The notes beneath the pieces were generated by a model. It had not been told where the DNA came from, ran no database searches, and saw nothing but the letters and a program-made list of their open reading frames with translations. Shown here piece after piece: positions 33,175-44,957 of a DNA stretch of 64,000 nucleotides. Source of the stretch: Ideonella alba (lineage in GTDB: Bacteria; Pseudomonadota; Gammaproteobacteria; Burkholderiales; Burkholderiaceae_C); NCBI RefSeq assembly GCF_018069875.1, contig NZ_JAGQDF010000009.1, positions 62,001 to 126,000 on the forward strand, given 5' to 3'. A program made the position numbers and the translations under genes. Each line of letters opens with the position of its first letter. Position 1 is the stretch's first letter.

Positions 33175-34209
33175 ATGAGCGAACTCCACAAATTCATCTT
33201 CGAAGGCCTGCCGGTGCGCGGCATGCTGGTGCGACTGACCGACAGCTGGCGCGAGGTGCTGGCCCGCCGCCAGGAGGCCGGTGCCTTCCCGCCCGAGGTG
33301 CGCACGCTGCTGGGCGAGATGGCCGCCGCGGCCACGCTGATGCAGGCCAACATCAAGTTCAACGGCGCGCTGATCCTGCAGGTCCTGGGCGACGGTCCGG
33401 TCAAGCTGGCCGTGGCCGAGGCCAACAGCGAACTGGGCTTTCGCGCCACCGCCAAGGTGGTGGGCGAGGTGCCCGCGGGCGCGCAGCTCGAGGCGATGCT
33501 CAATGTGCACGGCCAGGGCCGCTGCGCGATCACGCTGGACCCCAAGGACCGCCTGCCCGGGCAGCAGCCCTACCAGGGCGTGGTGCCGCTGCATGGTGAC
33601 CAGCGCGAGCCGCTGCAGCAGCTCTCGCAGGTGCTGGAGCACTACATGCTGCAGTCCGAGCAGCTCGACACCCGTCTGGTGCTGGCCGCCAATGACGAGA
33701 TCGCCGCCGGCCTGCTGATCCAGCGCCTGCCGGTGGAAGGCGAGGGCAACCTGGGGGGCCGGTACGGCGCCGGGCCGTCCCAAGCCGGACCGAGCCCCCT
33801 CGGGGGGCAGCCGGCGCAGCCGGCGTGGGGGCAGTCATGGGGCAATGAGGACGAGATCGGCCTGTCCGAGGCCTTCAACCGCATCGCCCACCTCAGCGCC
33901 ACGCTGACCGCCGAGGAGCTGCTGACGCTGGACGCCGACACCATCCTGCGCCGGCTGTTCTGGGAAGAGACAGTGCGCCGCTTCGAGCCGCTGGCGCCGC
34001 GTTTTGCCTGCAGCTGCTCACCCGAGCGGGTGCGCGGCATGCTCAGCTCGCTGGGCCGCGAGGAAGCCGACTCGATCATCGCCGAGCGCGGCGAGATCGA
34101 GGTGGGCTGCGACTTCTGCGGCCGCCACTACCGCTTCGATGCGGTGGATGTGGGCGAGCTGTTCACGCCGGGCGCCCACCCGGGCGACGAGGGCGCGACC
34201 CGCCACTGA
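33175..34209 (+). CDS. hslO: Redox-regulated chaperone Hsp33 with an in-frame repeat insertion
   Basis: The 344-residue holdase starts with the canonical MSELHKFIFEGLPVRGMLVRL. The C-terminal zinc switch CSC (Cys279, Cys281) and CDFC (Cys312, Cys315) is intact. Oxidation releases zinc and activates the chaperone. Between EGEGN (to residue 192) and NEDEIGLSEAFNRI (from 224) lies an unusual Gly/Pro/Ala/Gln-rich segment of ~30 residues encoded by a palindromic GC-rich repeat, in the linker between the substrate-binding core and the redox switch. The frame is kept, so the protein should be made. Confidence 0.94.
   Translation: MSELHKFIFEGLPVRGMLVRLTDSWREVLARRQEAGAFPPEVRTLLGEMAAAATLMQANIKFNGALILQVLGDGPVKLAVAEANSELGFRATAKVVGEVPAGAQLEAMLNVHGQGRCAITLDPKDRLPGQQPYQGVVPLHGDQREPLQQLSQVLEHYMLQSEQLDTRLVLAANDEIAAGLLIQRLPVEGEGNLGGRYGAGPSQAGPSPLGGQPAQPAWGQSWGNEDEIGLSEAFNRIAHLSATLTAEELLTLDADTILRRLFWEETVRRFEPLAPRFACSCSPERVRGMLSSLGREEADSIIAERGEIEVGCDFCGRHYRFDAVDVGELFTPGAHPGDEGATRH
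33754..33843 (+). repeat. REP-like palindromic element inserted in frame in hslO
   Basis: This is a 90-base GC-rich segment with two hairpins, GCCCCC-TCG-GGGGGC (33794-33808) and GCCGGC-GCA-GCCGGC (33810-33824), flanked by GGGCCGTCCCAAG and GTGGGGGCAG. The layout resembles short intergenic repeats I recall from Burkholderiales genomes. No second copy is evident in this window. Confidence 0.65.
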
Positions 34210-34902
34210 TCAACGTGGCGCCAGCTGGCGCAGCGCGTGCTCGCAGGCTGGATCGTCGCAGTGCTCGCAGCGCCAGGCGCGGCCGGCGGGGCCGGCGTCG
34301 CGCTCGTCGAGGCGGCTGAACAGGCCGCGCCCCGGCGTACGGCGCGCGCGCAGCAGCGGCGCCACCGCATCGACCGCCGATTCCAGCCGTTCGCGTCCGC
34401 TGCCGCGCACCACCGCGAAGGGCAGGCCAGCACCCACCAGCAGCCGGCGCAGCCGGGCATCCACGGGCGCGCGCACCTGCGGGCCGTCGCGCTGCAGGCC
34501 GTCGGCCTGCCAGGGCAGGTCGAGTGCGGTCAGCAGCGTCAGCGCACAGTGTGTCTGCCAGGCCTGGGCCGGTGCGTCCAGCGTGTCGTCGCCAAACACC
34601 TGGTGGTGGTAGACCGCAGTCATCAGCGGTGTGGTGTCGGCCACCACCACCGCGTGGCTGGAACAGGCCTCGGCCAGACGGCGCGCCTGCTCGGCGGCGA
34701 TGCCGTCCTGCTCGTGCTGGCGCGGCGTGCGGCCCTCGCGGTCGCACCATTCGCGCAGCACCTCGGCCACATGGGTGCAGGCCAGGCCGGTGTCGTCCAC
34801 CAGGCGCTGCGCCAGTGCGGCGGCCAGCGTGCTCTTGCCGGTGCTCTCGGCGCCGACGATGGCCAGCAGCACCGCGCCGCGCGGCGGTTCAGGCCAGCGC
34901 AT
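34210..34902 (-). CDS. NadR-like P-loop kinase (probable ribosylnicotinamide kinase)
   Basis: The 230-residue protein has Walker A IVGAESTGKSTLAAAL at the very start, VVVADTTPLMTAVYHHQVFGD, and an AAA_28/NadR-type kinase pattern. It lacks the NadR adenylyltransferase and HTH domains. It overlaps pnuC by 14 bases. PnuC imports nicotinamide riboside and a ribosylnicotinamide kinase traps it as NMN, so the pairing gives the function. The C-terminal tail CEHCDDPACEH is an odd cysteine-rich extension that may bind zinc. It converges on hslO with no spacer. Confidence 0.83.
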   Translation of the reverse strand: MRWPEPPRGAVLLAIVGAESTGKSTLAAALAQRLVDDTGLACTHVAEVLREWCDREGRTPRQHEQDGIAAEQARRLAEACSSHAVVVADTTPLMTAVYHHQVFGDDTLDAPAQAWQTHCALTLLTALDLPWQADGLQRDGPQVRAPVDARLRRLLVGAGLPFAVVRGSGRERLESAVDAVAPLLRARRTPGRGLFSRLDERDAGPAGRAWRCEHCDDPACEHALRQLAPR

Positions 34903-35524
34903 CGCGGCGCTCCAGCTGCAGCCAGGCGCGCCAGCCGGCCAGCGCCATCAGGGCGAACAAGGCGTACAGCGCGGTGGTCAGCCACAGCGCCTTGCTGGCG
35001 AACAGCAGCACGCTGACCCCGTTCACCGCCACCCACACCGGCCAGTTCTCAAGGGCCTTGCGCCCCAGCAGCAGCGTGCCGGTGATGCTGCCCACGGTGG
35101 GCAGCGCGTCCAGCCAGGGCGTGGTGCTGTCGGTGGCCACGATCAACAGGCCCGCCAGCGCCGGCCAGGCCAGCAGCGTGGCGCCAGCCACGCGCCAGCG
35201 CTGGCGGACACCGAGCCGGTGCACGCGCAGGGCCGCGCCGTCCTGGCCGGTGCCGCGCAGCCAGCACCACCAGCCCCAGGCAGCCATGCCGACGAAGAAC
35301 AGCTGCAGCGCGGCCTCGCCATAGAGCTTCGAGCTGGCGAACAGCAGCGCATAGAGCAAGGAGCTGGCCATGGCCAGCGGCCAGGCCGCCGGGTGCACCC
35401 GCATGTTCAGCCACACCATGGCCAGCGCCAGCAGGGTGCCCAGCAGCTCGGCGCGGCTGACCGGTGAGCCGGCCAGCGTGAACACCGGTGCCATCAGCGG
35501 CGCGGCGGCCTGCATCAGGTCCAC
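34889..35524 (-). CDS. pnuC: Nicotinamide riboside transporter PnuC
   Basis: The 211-residue membrane protein has about seven helices and the PnuC signature: MRVHPAAWPLAMASSLLYALLFASSKLYGEAALQLFFVGMAAWGWWCW, and LENWPVWVAVNGVSVLLF near the end. The start is GTG at 35524. It is co-encoded with the NadR-like kinase for NAD precursor salvage. Confidence 0.9.
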   Translation of the reverse strand: MDLMQAAAPLMAPVFTLAGSPVSRAELLGTLLALAMVWLNMRVHPAAWPLAMASSLLYALLFASSKLYGEAALQLFFVGMAAWGWWCWLRGTGQDGAALRVHRLGVRQRWRVAGATLLAWPALAGLLIVATDSTTPWLDALPTVGSITGTLLLGRKALENWPVWVAVNGVSVLLFASKALWLTTALYALFALMALAGWRAWLQLERRDALA

Positions 35525-35537
35525 AGGACGGCCCGGT

Positions 35538-35816
35538 TCAGCGGCGGGTGCCGGAGACGACCACCAGGGTCTCGTCAGGGCGCACCATGCCCAGCTCGCG
35601 CCGGGCCTTTTCCTCGACCATCTCCAGGCCTTCCTTGAGGTCAGCGACCTCGGCCTGGGTGCGCTCGTTGCGGGCGCGCAGCACGTCGTTGGCCGCCTGC
35701 TGGGCGGCCAGTTCGGACTGCAGCGCCATCACGTGCGGCACGCCGCCCTTGCCCAGCCACAGCTCCGCCTGCACCAGCACCAGCAGCGCGGCCAGGACGA
35801 AGGGGACGAGTCGCAT
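35538..35816 (-). CDS. ftsB: Cell division protein FtsB
   Basis: The 92-residue septal protein has one N-terminal membrane segment (MRLVPFVLAALLVLVQAELWLG), a coiled coil of ~40 residues and a C-terminal LGMVRPDETLVVV, as in FtsB/DivIC. It bridges FtsL and FtsQ in the divisome. It lies 28 bases behind eno, the conserved betaproteobacterial and gammaproteobacterial order. Confidence 0.93.
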   Translation of the reverse strand: MRLVPFVLAALLVLVQAELWLGKGGVPHVMALQSELAAQQAANDVLRARNERTQAEVADLKEGLEMVEEKARRELGMVRPDETLVVVSGTRR

Positions 35817-35844
35817 GGGCAGCTATTGTGCCGTTGAGTGCCGC

Positions 35845-37131
<1,287 letters not shown>

Positions 37132-37219
37132 TCATCACTTTCGTTTGCTAGGAATTCGGGTTGGCGGTGCGCAGCATGCCCGTTGCCGGTTACCTGCGCG
37201 GATCAATCGCTGCAGGGAC

Positions 37220-37516
37220 TCACTCCGGACCGTCGACAACGATCATGCGCATCACGCCGGCGCCTGCGCGCACACGGCGTGCCTGGGTGTAGATCTCGCT
37301 GTCGTAAAACGCCTGGGCGGCAGCCCGGCCGGCAGCGAACTTCAGCACCACGATGCGGGTGGGGGCCCAGTCGCCCTCCATCACCGCGGGGGCGCCGCCG
37401 CGCACCACGATCTCGGCGCCGTGCTCGGCCATGGCGCGGCTGCTCCATTGCCGGTATTCGGCCATCTTCTGCTCGTCGGTGACGGTGACGTCGGCGATGA
37501 TGTAGGCAGCAGGCAT
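37220..37516 (-). CDS. DUF1330 protein
   Basis: The 98-residue dimeric ferredoxin-like-fold protein has AAYIIADVTVTDEQKMAEYRQWS and RIVVLKFAAGRAAAQAFYDSEIY, diagnostic of DUF1330. No catalytic function is established. It sits between kdsA (5 bases upstream) and eno, a usual place in Burkholderiales. Confidence 0.9.
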   Translation of the reverse strand: MPAAYIIADVTVTDEQKMAEYRQWSSRAMAEHGAEIVVRGGAPAVMEGDWAPTRIVVLKFAAGRAAAQAFYDSEIYTQARRVRAGAGVMRMIVVDGPE

Positions 37517-37521
37517 GGGTC

Positions 37522-38379
37522 TCAGGCGCTGAAATCCGTCTCCAGCAACGGCTGGCTCTTGACCACGCGGTCGAGCGCGACCAACTGCTCCAGCAGGGCG
37601 CGCATGTGGCGCAGCGGCACCGCGTTGGGGCCGTCGCTCCAGGCCTGCGCCGGGTCGGGGTGGGTTTCCATGAACAGACCGGCCACGCCGGCGGCCACGC
37701 CGGCACGCGCCAGCACCGGCACCATCTCGCGGGCACCGCCGCTGGAGCCGCCCAGGCCGCCGGGCTTCTGCACCGAGTGGGTCACGTCGAAGACCACCGG
37801 GGCGCCGGACTTTCGCATCTCGGCCAGGCTGGTCATGTCGGCGACCAGGTTGTTGTAGCCGAAGCTCACGCCGCGTTCACAGGCCAGGAAGCGGTCCTCG
37901 CTGAGACCCGCTTCACGCGCTGCGGCGCGGGCCTTGTCGATGACGTTCTTCATGTCCCAGGGCGCGAGGAACTGGCCCTTCTTGATGTTCACCGGCTTGC
38001 CGGACTTGGCCACGGCGCGGATGAAATCGGTCTGGCGGCACAGGAAGGCAGGGGTCTGCAGCACGTCGACCACGCTGGCCACCTCGGCCACCTGGGATTC
38101 ATCGTGCACGTCGGTCAGCACCGGCAGGCCGGTCTGGCGGCGCACTTCATCGAGGATCTGCAGGCCCTTGTCCAGGCCCAGACCGCGCTGGGTGCTGCCC
38201 GAGGAGCGGTTGGCCTTGTCGAACGAGCCCTTGTAGATCAGCGCAATGCCCAGCGCGGTGCAGGCCTCCTTGAGCTGGCCGGCCACGTCGAGCGAGAGCT
38301 GCAGCCCTTCGATCGAGCAGGTGCCGGCGATCAGGAAGAAGGGCCGCTCCAGGCCGACCTCGAATCCGCACAGCTGCAT
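37522..38379 (-). CDS. kdsA: 3-deoxy-8-phosphooctulonate synthase
   Basis: The 285-residue TIM-barrel enzyme joins phosphoenolpyruvate and arabinose-5-phosphate for lipopolysaccharide Kdo. Motifs are [24 protein letters not shown], and [23 protein letters not shown] places Cys21 where metal-dependent enzymes have their cysteine ligand (E. coli has Asn), so a metal-dependent type is predicted. It follows pyrG with a 3-base gap. Confidence 0.96.
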   Translation of the reverse strand: MQLCGFEVGLERPFFLIAGTCSIEGLQLSLDVAGQLKEACTALGIALIYKGSFDKANRSSGSTQRGLGLDKGLQILDEVRRQTGLPVLTDVHDESQVAEVASVVDVLQTPAFLCRQTDFIRAVAKSGKPVNIKKGQFLAPWDMKNVIDKARAAAREAGLSEDRFLACERGVSFGYNNLVADMTSLAEMRKSGAPVVFDVTHSVQKPGGLGGSSGGAREMVPVLARAGVAAGVAGLFMETHPDPAQAWSDGPNAVPLRHMRALLEQLVALDRVVKSQPLLETDFSA

Positions 38380-38382
38380 GGC

Positions 38383-40110
<1,728 letters not shown>

Positions 40111-40153
40111 TTATACCGACCGACGGCCCCCGTCTCCCTCCGATGGGGGGAGC

Positions 40154-40975
40154 TCAGGGCACGGTGCAGGGGCAGGGCAGGCGCCAGTCGACGCCGCTGT
40201 CGGTGCTCAGCGTCCAGTTGGTGTAGACCTGTCCAGACCAGTAGTCGCGCAGTTCGACCACGCCGTCCCACAGCAGCCCGCTGGCCGGTGTGCTGGCGCG
40301 GCCGGAGCCCGGCGCACCCATGGCGGCCACGCCGGAGCTGGCGGTGAGCGTGGCGGCCAGCCAGAACGGGGCGTCGTTGTTGATCAACAGGCTCACGCTG
40401 GCGGTGTCGTTGACGGCCAGGAACACATCGGGGGCGGCGATCTCGGAGCGGATGCTCCACTGGCGGCCGCCCACATGGGCGCCATCGGCAAACACCGCGG
40501 CGCCCAGCCCGGCAGACCCCGACAGGCCATGGGCTTCGAGCTGGCCCTGGACCTTCAGCCGCACGGTCAGGAGCAGGGCGGCGCGCGTGTCGACACCCGG
40601 CACTGAAATGGTCCAGTGATCGGCGAAGCCGGTCAGGCTGCGGTTGCCCTCGTCGGACAGGGTGCTGCTGCTGGCCAGCACGGCGCCCTTGCCAGCCAGG
40701 CTCTTGGCTTTGCCTTTGGAGCTGCCGCCGCTGACGCCGCTGTAGTGGCTCGCCGCCTTGCTGGCCAGTGCCGGCGCCACGCTGGACTCCTTGCACTTGA
40801 ACTGGCCGGCGACGAAACCGTCCTGCAGGTTGATGCCGTTGTAGCCGTTGCCGTTGCCGCGGCCGGAGCAGCTGTAGGCGAAGTTGCCTGACTGCAGCAG
40901 CGACGGCGTGGCGTGGGCAACCTGCAGGCCCAGGGACAGCAGAACAGCGGTGCCGATGTGGGAAAGACGGGGCAT
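40154..40975 (-). CDS. Secreted protein of unknown function
   Basis: The 273-residue exported protein has signal peptide MPRLSHIGTAVLLSLGLQVAHA. A GNGNGYNG stretch near the N-terminus, a Ser/Gly/Lys linker (SGGSSKGKAKSLAGKG) and beta-rich segments follow. The end is LPCPCTVP. Cysteines fall in SCSGRG, FKCKE and the tail. No domain is recognised. A cell-surface or extracellular role is suggested by export only. It has its own start far from pyrG and appears monocistronic. Confidence 0.6.
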   Translation of the reverse strand: MPRLSHIGTAVLLSLGLQVAHATPSLLQSGNFAYSCSGRGNGNGYNGINLQDGFVAGQFKCKESSVAPALASKAASHYSGVSGGSSKGKAKSLAGKGAVLASSSTLSDEGNRSLTGFADHWTISVPGVDTRAALLLTVRLKVQGQLEAHGLSGSAGLGAAVFADGAHVGGRQWSIRSEIAAPDVFLAVNDTASVSLLINNDAPFWLAATLTASSGVAAMGAPGSGRASTPASGLLWDGVVELRDYWSGQVYTNWTLSTDSGVDWRLPCPCTVP

Positions 40976-41008
40976 GGCAATTTCCTTTGAATCGCGGCCC
41001 CGCGGTGT

Positions 41009-41887
41009 TCACACGGCAGGGGCCTCAGGGTGGGCAGGGGGAAGGGGTGAGGCGCTCAGGGCGCCAGGGTGCTCGAAATCCTGGAACAGCCGCAGGATCA
41101 GCTCGGCGGTGGCCTCGGGCCGCTCCATCGGGAACAGGTGGCTGCCCTCGAAACGCACGAAGCGCTCGCCAGCCAGCCGGCGCGAGGCGGCGTCGCCGCC
41201 CTGGCGCATCTCGGCGGACTGCGTGCCGGCGATGAAGCCCACCGGGCAGCGCAGCGGATGGCGGCGCAGCAGCGGGCCCAGGTGGTGCGGCAGGCTGTTG
41301 TAGATGCGGGTCTCGACCTCGCGCTCGAAGCGCAGGCGCACCTCGCTGCTGCCATGGCCTTCGGTGCCGGCGTCCACGTAGTCGCGCAGCACGCGCGGGT
41401 CCCAGCGGGCGAAGACCGGCTTGGACTGGAAGTGGGCCAGCGCCGCGTCGCGGTCCGGCCAGGCGTGGCGGCGGCGGATCGAGACCTGTCCCGGACCCAG
41501 TCGCTGCACCAGACCGACGCGCTTGATGGCGTGCAGCACCTGGGCGCGCCAGCCGGTGATGAGCGGTGAGTCCAGCAGCACCACGCCGGCGCACAGCGCG
41601 GGTCGGTGGCTGGCGGCCAGCATGCTGAGCAGGCCGCCCAGGGAATGGCCGACCAGCAGCACCGGCGCCTGGCCGGTGCCGGCAACGAAGTCGAGCAGTT
41701 CGTCGCGCAGGCCGCTCCAGCGCGGGCCCACCGGGTAGCGCGGGTCGTGGCCGAAACGCTCGGGGGCGTGGACGGTGTAGCCTGCGGCGCGCCAGCGCTC
41801 GAACAGCACGCGGTAGGTGCCGGCCGGAAAGCCGTTGGCGTGGGCGAAGACGATGGTGCGCGAAGGCGCAGCGGAGCGCGGGTCCAA
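41009..41887 (-). CDS. Alpha/beta hydrolase
   Basis: The 292-residue protein opens with TIVFAHANGFPAGTYRVLF (oxyanion region) and has the nucleophile elbow LVGHSLGGLLSML. A catalytic acid region around FIAGTQSAEMR and a late His in EGSHLFPMERPEA complete the family layout. It is typical of the 'alpha/beta fold hydrolase' esterase-like group. The only in-frame start near the conserved region is TTG at 41887. The substrate is unknown. Confidence 0.82.
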   Translation of the reverse strand: MDPRSAAPSRTIVFAHANGFPAGTYRVLFERWRAAGYTVHAPERFGHDPRYPVGPRWSGLRDELLDFVAGTGQAPVLLVGHSLGGLLSMLAASHRPALCAGVVLLDSPLITGWRAQVLHAIKRVGLVQRLGPGQVSIRRRHAWPDRDAALAHFQSKPVFARWDPRVLRDYVDAGTEGHGSSEVRLRFEREVETRIYNSLPHHLGPLLRRHPLRCPVGFIAGTQSAEMRQGGDAASRRLAGERFVRFEGSHLFPMERPEATAELILRLFQDFEHPGALSASPLPPAHPEAPAV

Positions 41888-42088
41888 GCGGTTTCCTGGG
41901 CAGACGGGGCACCCGATGTTGCCATGGGCGGCAGGCGAGGCGGAGGGCGCACAGTCTAGGTCCGGTGGTCGGCGGGTGAGCCCACTGTCGCCCAGCGGCG
42001 ACCGACCCGCACCAACGGATGACCAACGGTTGGCGCACTTGAACCCCTGGATCCAAGGGGGGCGCGGCGTCTTTTGCAGGCGGGCCGT

Positions 42089-44107
42089 TCAGGCCGGCAA
42101 CTCAGGGGCGCCCGCGGCGCGGCCCAGCGCCTGGGTCCCGGCGCCGGGGCCCACGCCCAGCGCGCTGCCCAGGGCGTCGCAGCAGCGCCGGTAGGCGCGC
42201 AGCGCTTCGGCGCGCTCGCCATGCACCAGCAGGGCGCGCATCAGCGCGCGGTGCAACGGCTCGGCCAGCGGATCAACGCCCACCGCCTGGCGGTACAGCG
42301 CCAGCGCGCCCGGCCAGTCGCCGCGCGCCTCCAGTGCCTGGCCCCAGGCCTCGATCGACTGCAGGTAGGTCAGCGACAGGCGCTCGCGTGCCAGGCGCAT
42401 CGGGCCGGTGAGGGTGTCGGTGCCCAGCAGGCGGCCACGGTACAGGCCGAACAGGCGCCGGGCATCGTGCGCCAGGGCGTCCAGAGGTGCGTGGCCGGCG
42501 GCCAGGCGTTCGCGCAGGCGGGCCGAGAGCTGCTCGAAGGCGACGGCGTCGCACCACACCAGGTCGGGGTCCAGGGCCACCGTGCCCTGGCTGACCAGCA
42601 CCGCCTCGGGACACGCCAGCAGCTTGCGCAGGCGCGAGACGGCCATCTCGAGCGAGGCCTTGGGCGCGTCCGCCTCCAGCGAGGGCCACAGCGCATCGAT
42701 CACCTGGTCGCTGCCCAGCGGCCCGCCGCCGTGGGCGGCCAGCAGCGCCAGCAGCTCCAGCGGCTTGCGCTGCGCCTTGCCGGCCGAGGCGATCGGCGTG
42801 CCCTGGCGGCTCAGGCCCATCGGCCCGAGCACCTGCACCGCCACCGGCCGGGGCCAGTCGGCGCGGGTGGGGTCGGGGGCGCTGAGGTGACGGTCGCGGA
42901 TCACCGAGTGCACGAACTCGGGCTCGATGCCGGCGTCCAGCGCCAGCTGGCACAGGCGCGCCGACAGCGCCGGCGCGGTCATCAGGAAGCGGGTGTAGCC
43001 CAGGCGGGCGGCATCGGCCAGCGCGCTGCCCAGGCGGTCCAGCGCCACATCGGGCTGGGTGTCGAGCCGCGCGGCGACTTCGACGAAGGCGATCATGGTC
43101 TCGAGGATCTCGGCCTGGCTGCCCGTCTGGCTGGCGCGCAGGCCCTGCAGCACCCGCAATGCGTCGTCGAAGCGGCCGGTGGCGGCCAGGATGTTGGCGC
43201 GCAGGCCGTGGTAGGCGCCCTGGTCGCGCTCGGGCACCTCCAGGTCGCCGCAGAGCGCCAGCAGGCGATCGGTCAGGGCCAGCGCCATGGCGTTGTCGCC
43301 GCGGAAGGCGCGGTAGCTGGCCTGGGCGCGCAGGCACTGGACCAGGAAGCCCGCGCGCAGCTCGGGCATCAGCCCTTCCAGCTCGCGGTCGATGCGGGCG
43401 GCGCGGTCGAGCTGGCGCTCGCGCAGCGCGAGCTGCATCTCGCCGCACAACTCGGCGGTGCGGTAGGCCTTCAGGCCATGGCGCTCCACCAGGGCTTCCA
43501 GCCGCTGGCGGGCCTGGCGGGCGGCCTCCATCTCGCCGAAGTACTCGGCATGGCCCAGCACCAGCAGCCACCACTGGGCCTGCTCGGCCGGGCTCAGCGG
43601 GTCGAGCAGCAGGCGCTCCTGCTGCACCGCCTGCACGCGGCTGACGGCGGTGGTGTCGAGCTGCATCGAGAAATGGTCGAACAGCACCTTGGCCAGCACC
43701 AGGCGCTGCGAGGGCGGCAGGCGCTCGCTGTTGTGCAGGCCGCGGAGCAGCGCCTGGGCCACCTGGTTCAGCCAGGGCGGGGGCAGCAGGGACGGGTCGT
43801 CGGCGATGTAGGGCAGCACCAGCGCGGCGCCGCAGCGGCGCATCGCCGCGGGGTCGCCGACGGCGGCGTGTGTCAGCAGCGCGGAGGCCTCGCTGGTGTC
43901 CAGGCGCTCGTGCAGGTAGCCGCACCAGCGCTGGCGGCCCCGGAAGTCGACGTAGTTCAGGCCGATGCCCAGCAGGATGCCGACCGCCGCCTCATCGGCC
44001 AGAGCGTCGTCGCGCTGCAGGGTGGCCTGGGCGAACAGCGCCTCCAGCGCCGCCCGGGCCCGCAACTCGTCGTCAACGAGCAGGGCGAGGGCGGCCGTCA
44101 GGTCCAT
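42089..44107 (-). CDS. BTAD-domain transcriptional activator with helical-repeat N-terminus
   Basis: The 672-residue protein has an N-terminal ~400 residues of helical repeats. An OmpR-like winged helix follows (~425-510: VQVLGPMGLSRQGTPI, then KPLELLALLAAHGGGPLGSDQVIDALWP). A bacterial transcriptional activator domain of TPR type ends it (~520-655). This is the AfsR/SARP layout in reverse, without the NB-ARC ATPase. It may be the last gene of the suhB-mutS-Anbu run. The signal and targets are unknown. Confidence 0.85.
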   Translation of the reverse strand: MDLTAALALLVDDELRARAALEALFAQATLQRDDALADEAAVGILLGIGLNYVDFRGRQRWCGYLHERLDTSEASALLTHAAVGDPAAMRRCGAALVLPYIADDPSLLPPPWLNQVAQALLRGLHNSERLPPSQRLVLAKVLFDHFSMQLDTTAVSRVQAVQQERLLLDPLSPAEQAQWWLLVLGHAEYFGEMEAARQARQRLEALVERHGLKAYRTAELCGEMQLALRERQLDRAARIDRELEGLMPELRAGFLVQCLRAQASYRAFRGDNAMALALTDRLLALCGDLEVPERDQGAYHGLRANILAATGRFDDALRVLQGLRASQTGSQAEILETMIAFVEVAARLDTQPDVALDRLGSALADAARLGYTRFLMTAPALSARLCQLALDAGIEPEFVHSVIRDRHLSAPDPTRADWPRPVAVQVLGPMGLSRQGTPIASAGKAQRKPLELLALLAAHGGGPLGSDQVIDALWPSLEADAPKASLEMAVSRLRKLLACPEAVLVSQGTVALDPDLVWCDAVAFEQLSARLRERLAAGHAPLDALAHDARRLFGLYRGRLLGTDTLTGPMRLARERLSLTYLQSIEAWGQALEARGDWPGALALYRQAVGVDPLAEPLHRALMRALLVHGERAEALRAYRRCCDALGSALGVGPGAGTQALGRAAGAPELPA

Positions 44108-44128
44108 CGCGCCGGCCCGCTCAGCCTA

Positions 44129-44953
44129 TCAGACGATCTTGTCTTCCGGCCGGGCGATCTTGCGCATCGGCTCGTAGCGCCCGGTGTCGGTCTTCAGCGG
44201 ATGAGCGGCTTCGCCGCCGTCCCACTGTGGATCGTCGATGCCTTCGAACACCTCGCGCAGCCGCTGGCCCCAGGTCTCGTGGATCATCCGGAAATACGGG
44301 TTCTCGTTGTCGATGCAGACGATGCGGTCGCTCTTCAGCCGGCCTTCCTCGTAGACCAGCAGGTCCAGCGGCAGCCCCACCGACAGGTTGGACTTCAGCG
44401 TGGAATCCATCGAGACCAGCGCGCACTTGGCGGCCTGGTCCAGCGGTGTGGTGGGGGTGAGCACGCGGTCCAGGATGGGCTTGCCGTACTTGCTTTCGCC
44501 GATCTGGAAGAAGCAGGTCTCGCGCGTGGCCTCGATGAAGTTGCCGGCCGAATACACCAGGAACAGGCGCATCGCTTCGCCGGCGATCTGGCCGCCGAAG
44601 ATCATCGAGCAGTTGAAGTCGATGCCCGCCGCCTTCAGCGCCGGGCCATCCTGCTCGTAAACGCGGCGCACCGCGCTGCCCAGCACGCGGGCGGCGTCGA
44701 ACATGCTGGTGGCGTTCCAGATGGTGATCGGCTCGTCATCGCCGTTGGCCAGTTTCTCGACCTGCAGGATCTCGCGCACCGACTGGCTGATGCTCAGGTT
44801 GCCGGCCGACAGCAGGGTCATGAAGCGCTCGCCCGGCTTCTCGTAGACGATCATCTTGCGGAAGGTGCTGATCGCGTCCAGGCCCGCGTTGGTGCGCGAG
44901 TCGCTGAGGAAGACGAGGCCGGCGTTGAGCCGGATGCCGACGCAGTAGGTCAT
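44129..44953 (-). CDS. Anbu / betaproteobacterial proteasome homologue
   Basis: The 274-residue protein starts MTYCVGIRLNAGLVFLSDSRTN, so removal of Met exposes Thr as the N-terminal nucleophile. The FRKMIVYEKPG lysine segment and SMDSTLKSNLSVGLPLDLLVYE are also typical of Anbu. These form open helical or ring assemblies related to the 20S proteasome and HslV. The usual partner genes (ATP-grasp, alpha-E and transglutaminase-like proteins) are absent here. It lies 4 bases behind mutS. Confidence 0.92.
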   Translation of the reverse strand: MTYCVGIRLNAGLVFLSDSRTNAGLDAISTFRKMIVYEKPGERFMTLLSAGNLSISQSVREILQVEKLANGDDEPITIWNATSMFDAARVLGSAVRRVYEQDGPALKAAGIDFNCSMIFGGQIAGEAMRLFLVYSAGNFIEATRETCFFQIGESKYGKPILDRVLTPTTPLDQAAKCALVSMDSTLKSNLSVGLPLDLLVYEEGRLKSDRIVCIDNENPYFRMIHETWGQRLREVFEGIDDPQWDGGEAAHPLKTDTGRYEPMRKIARPEDKIV

Positions 44954-44957
44954 GGCT

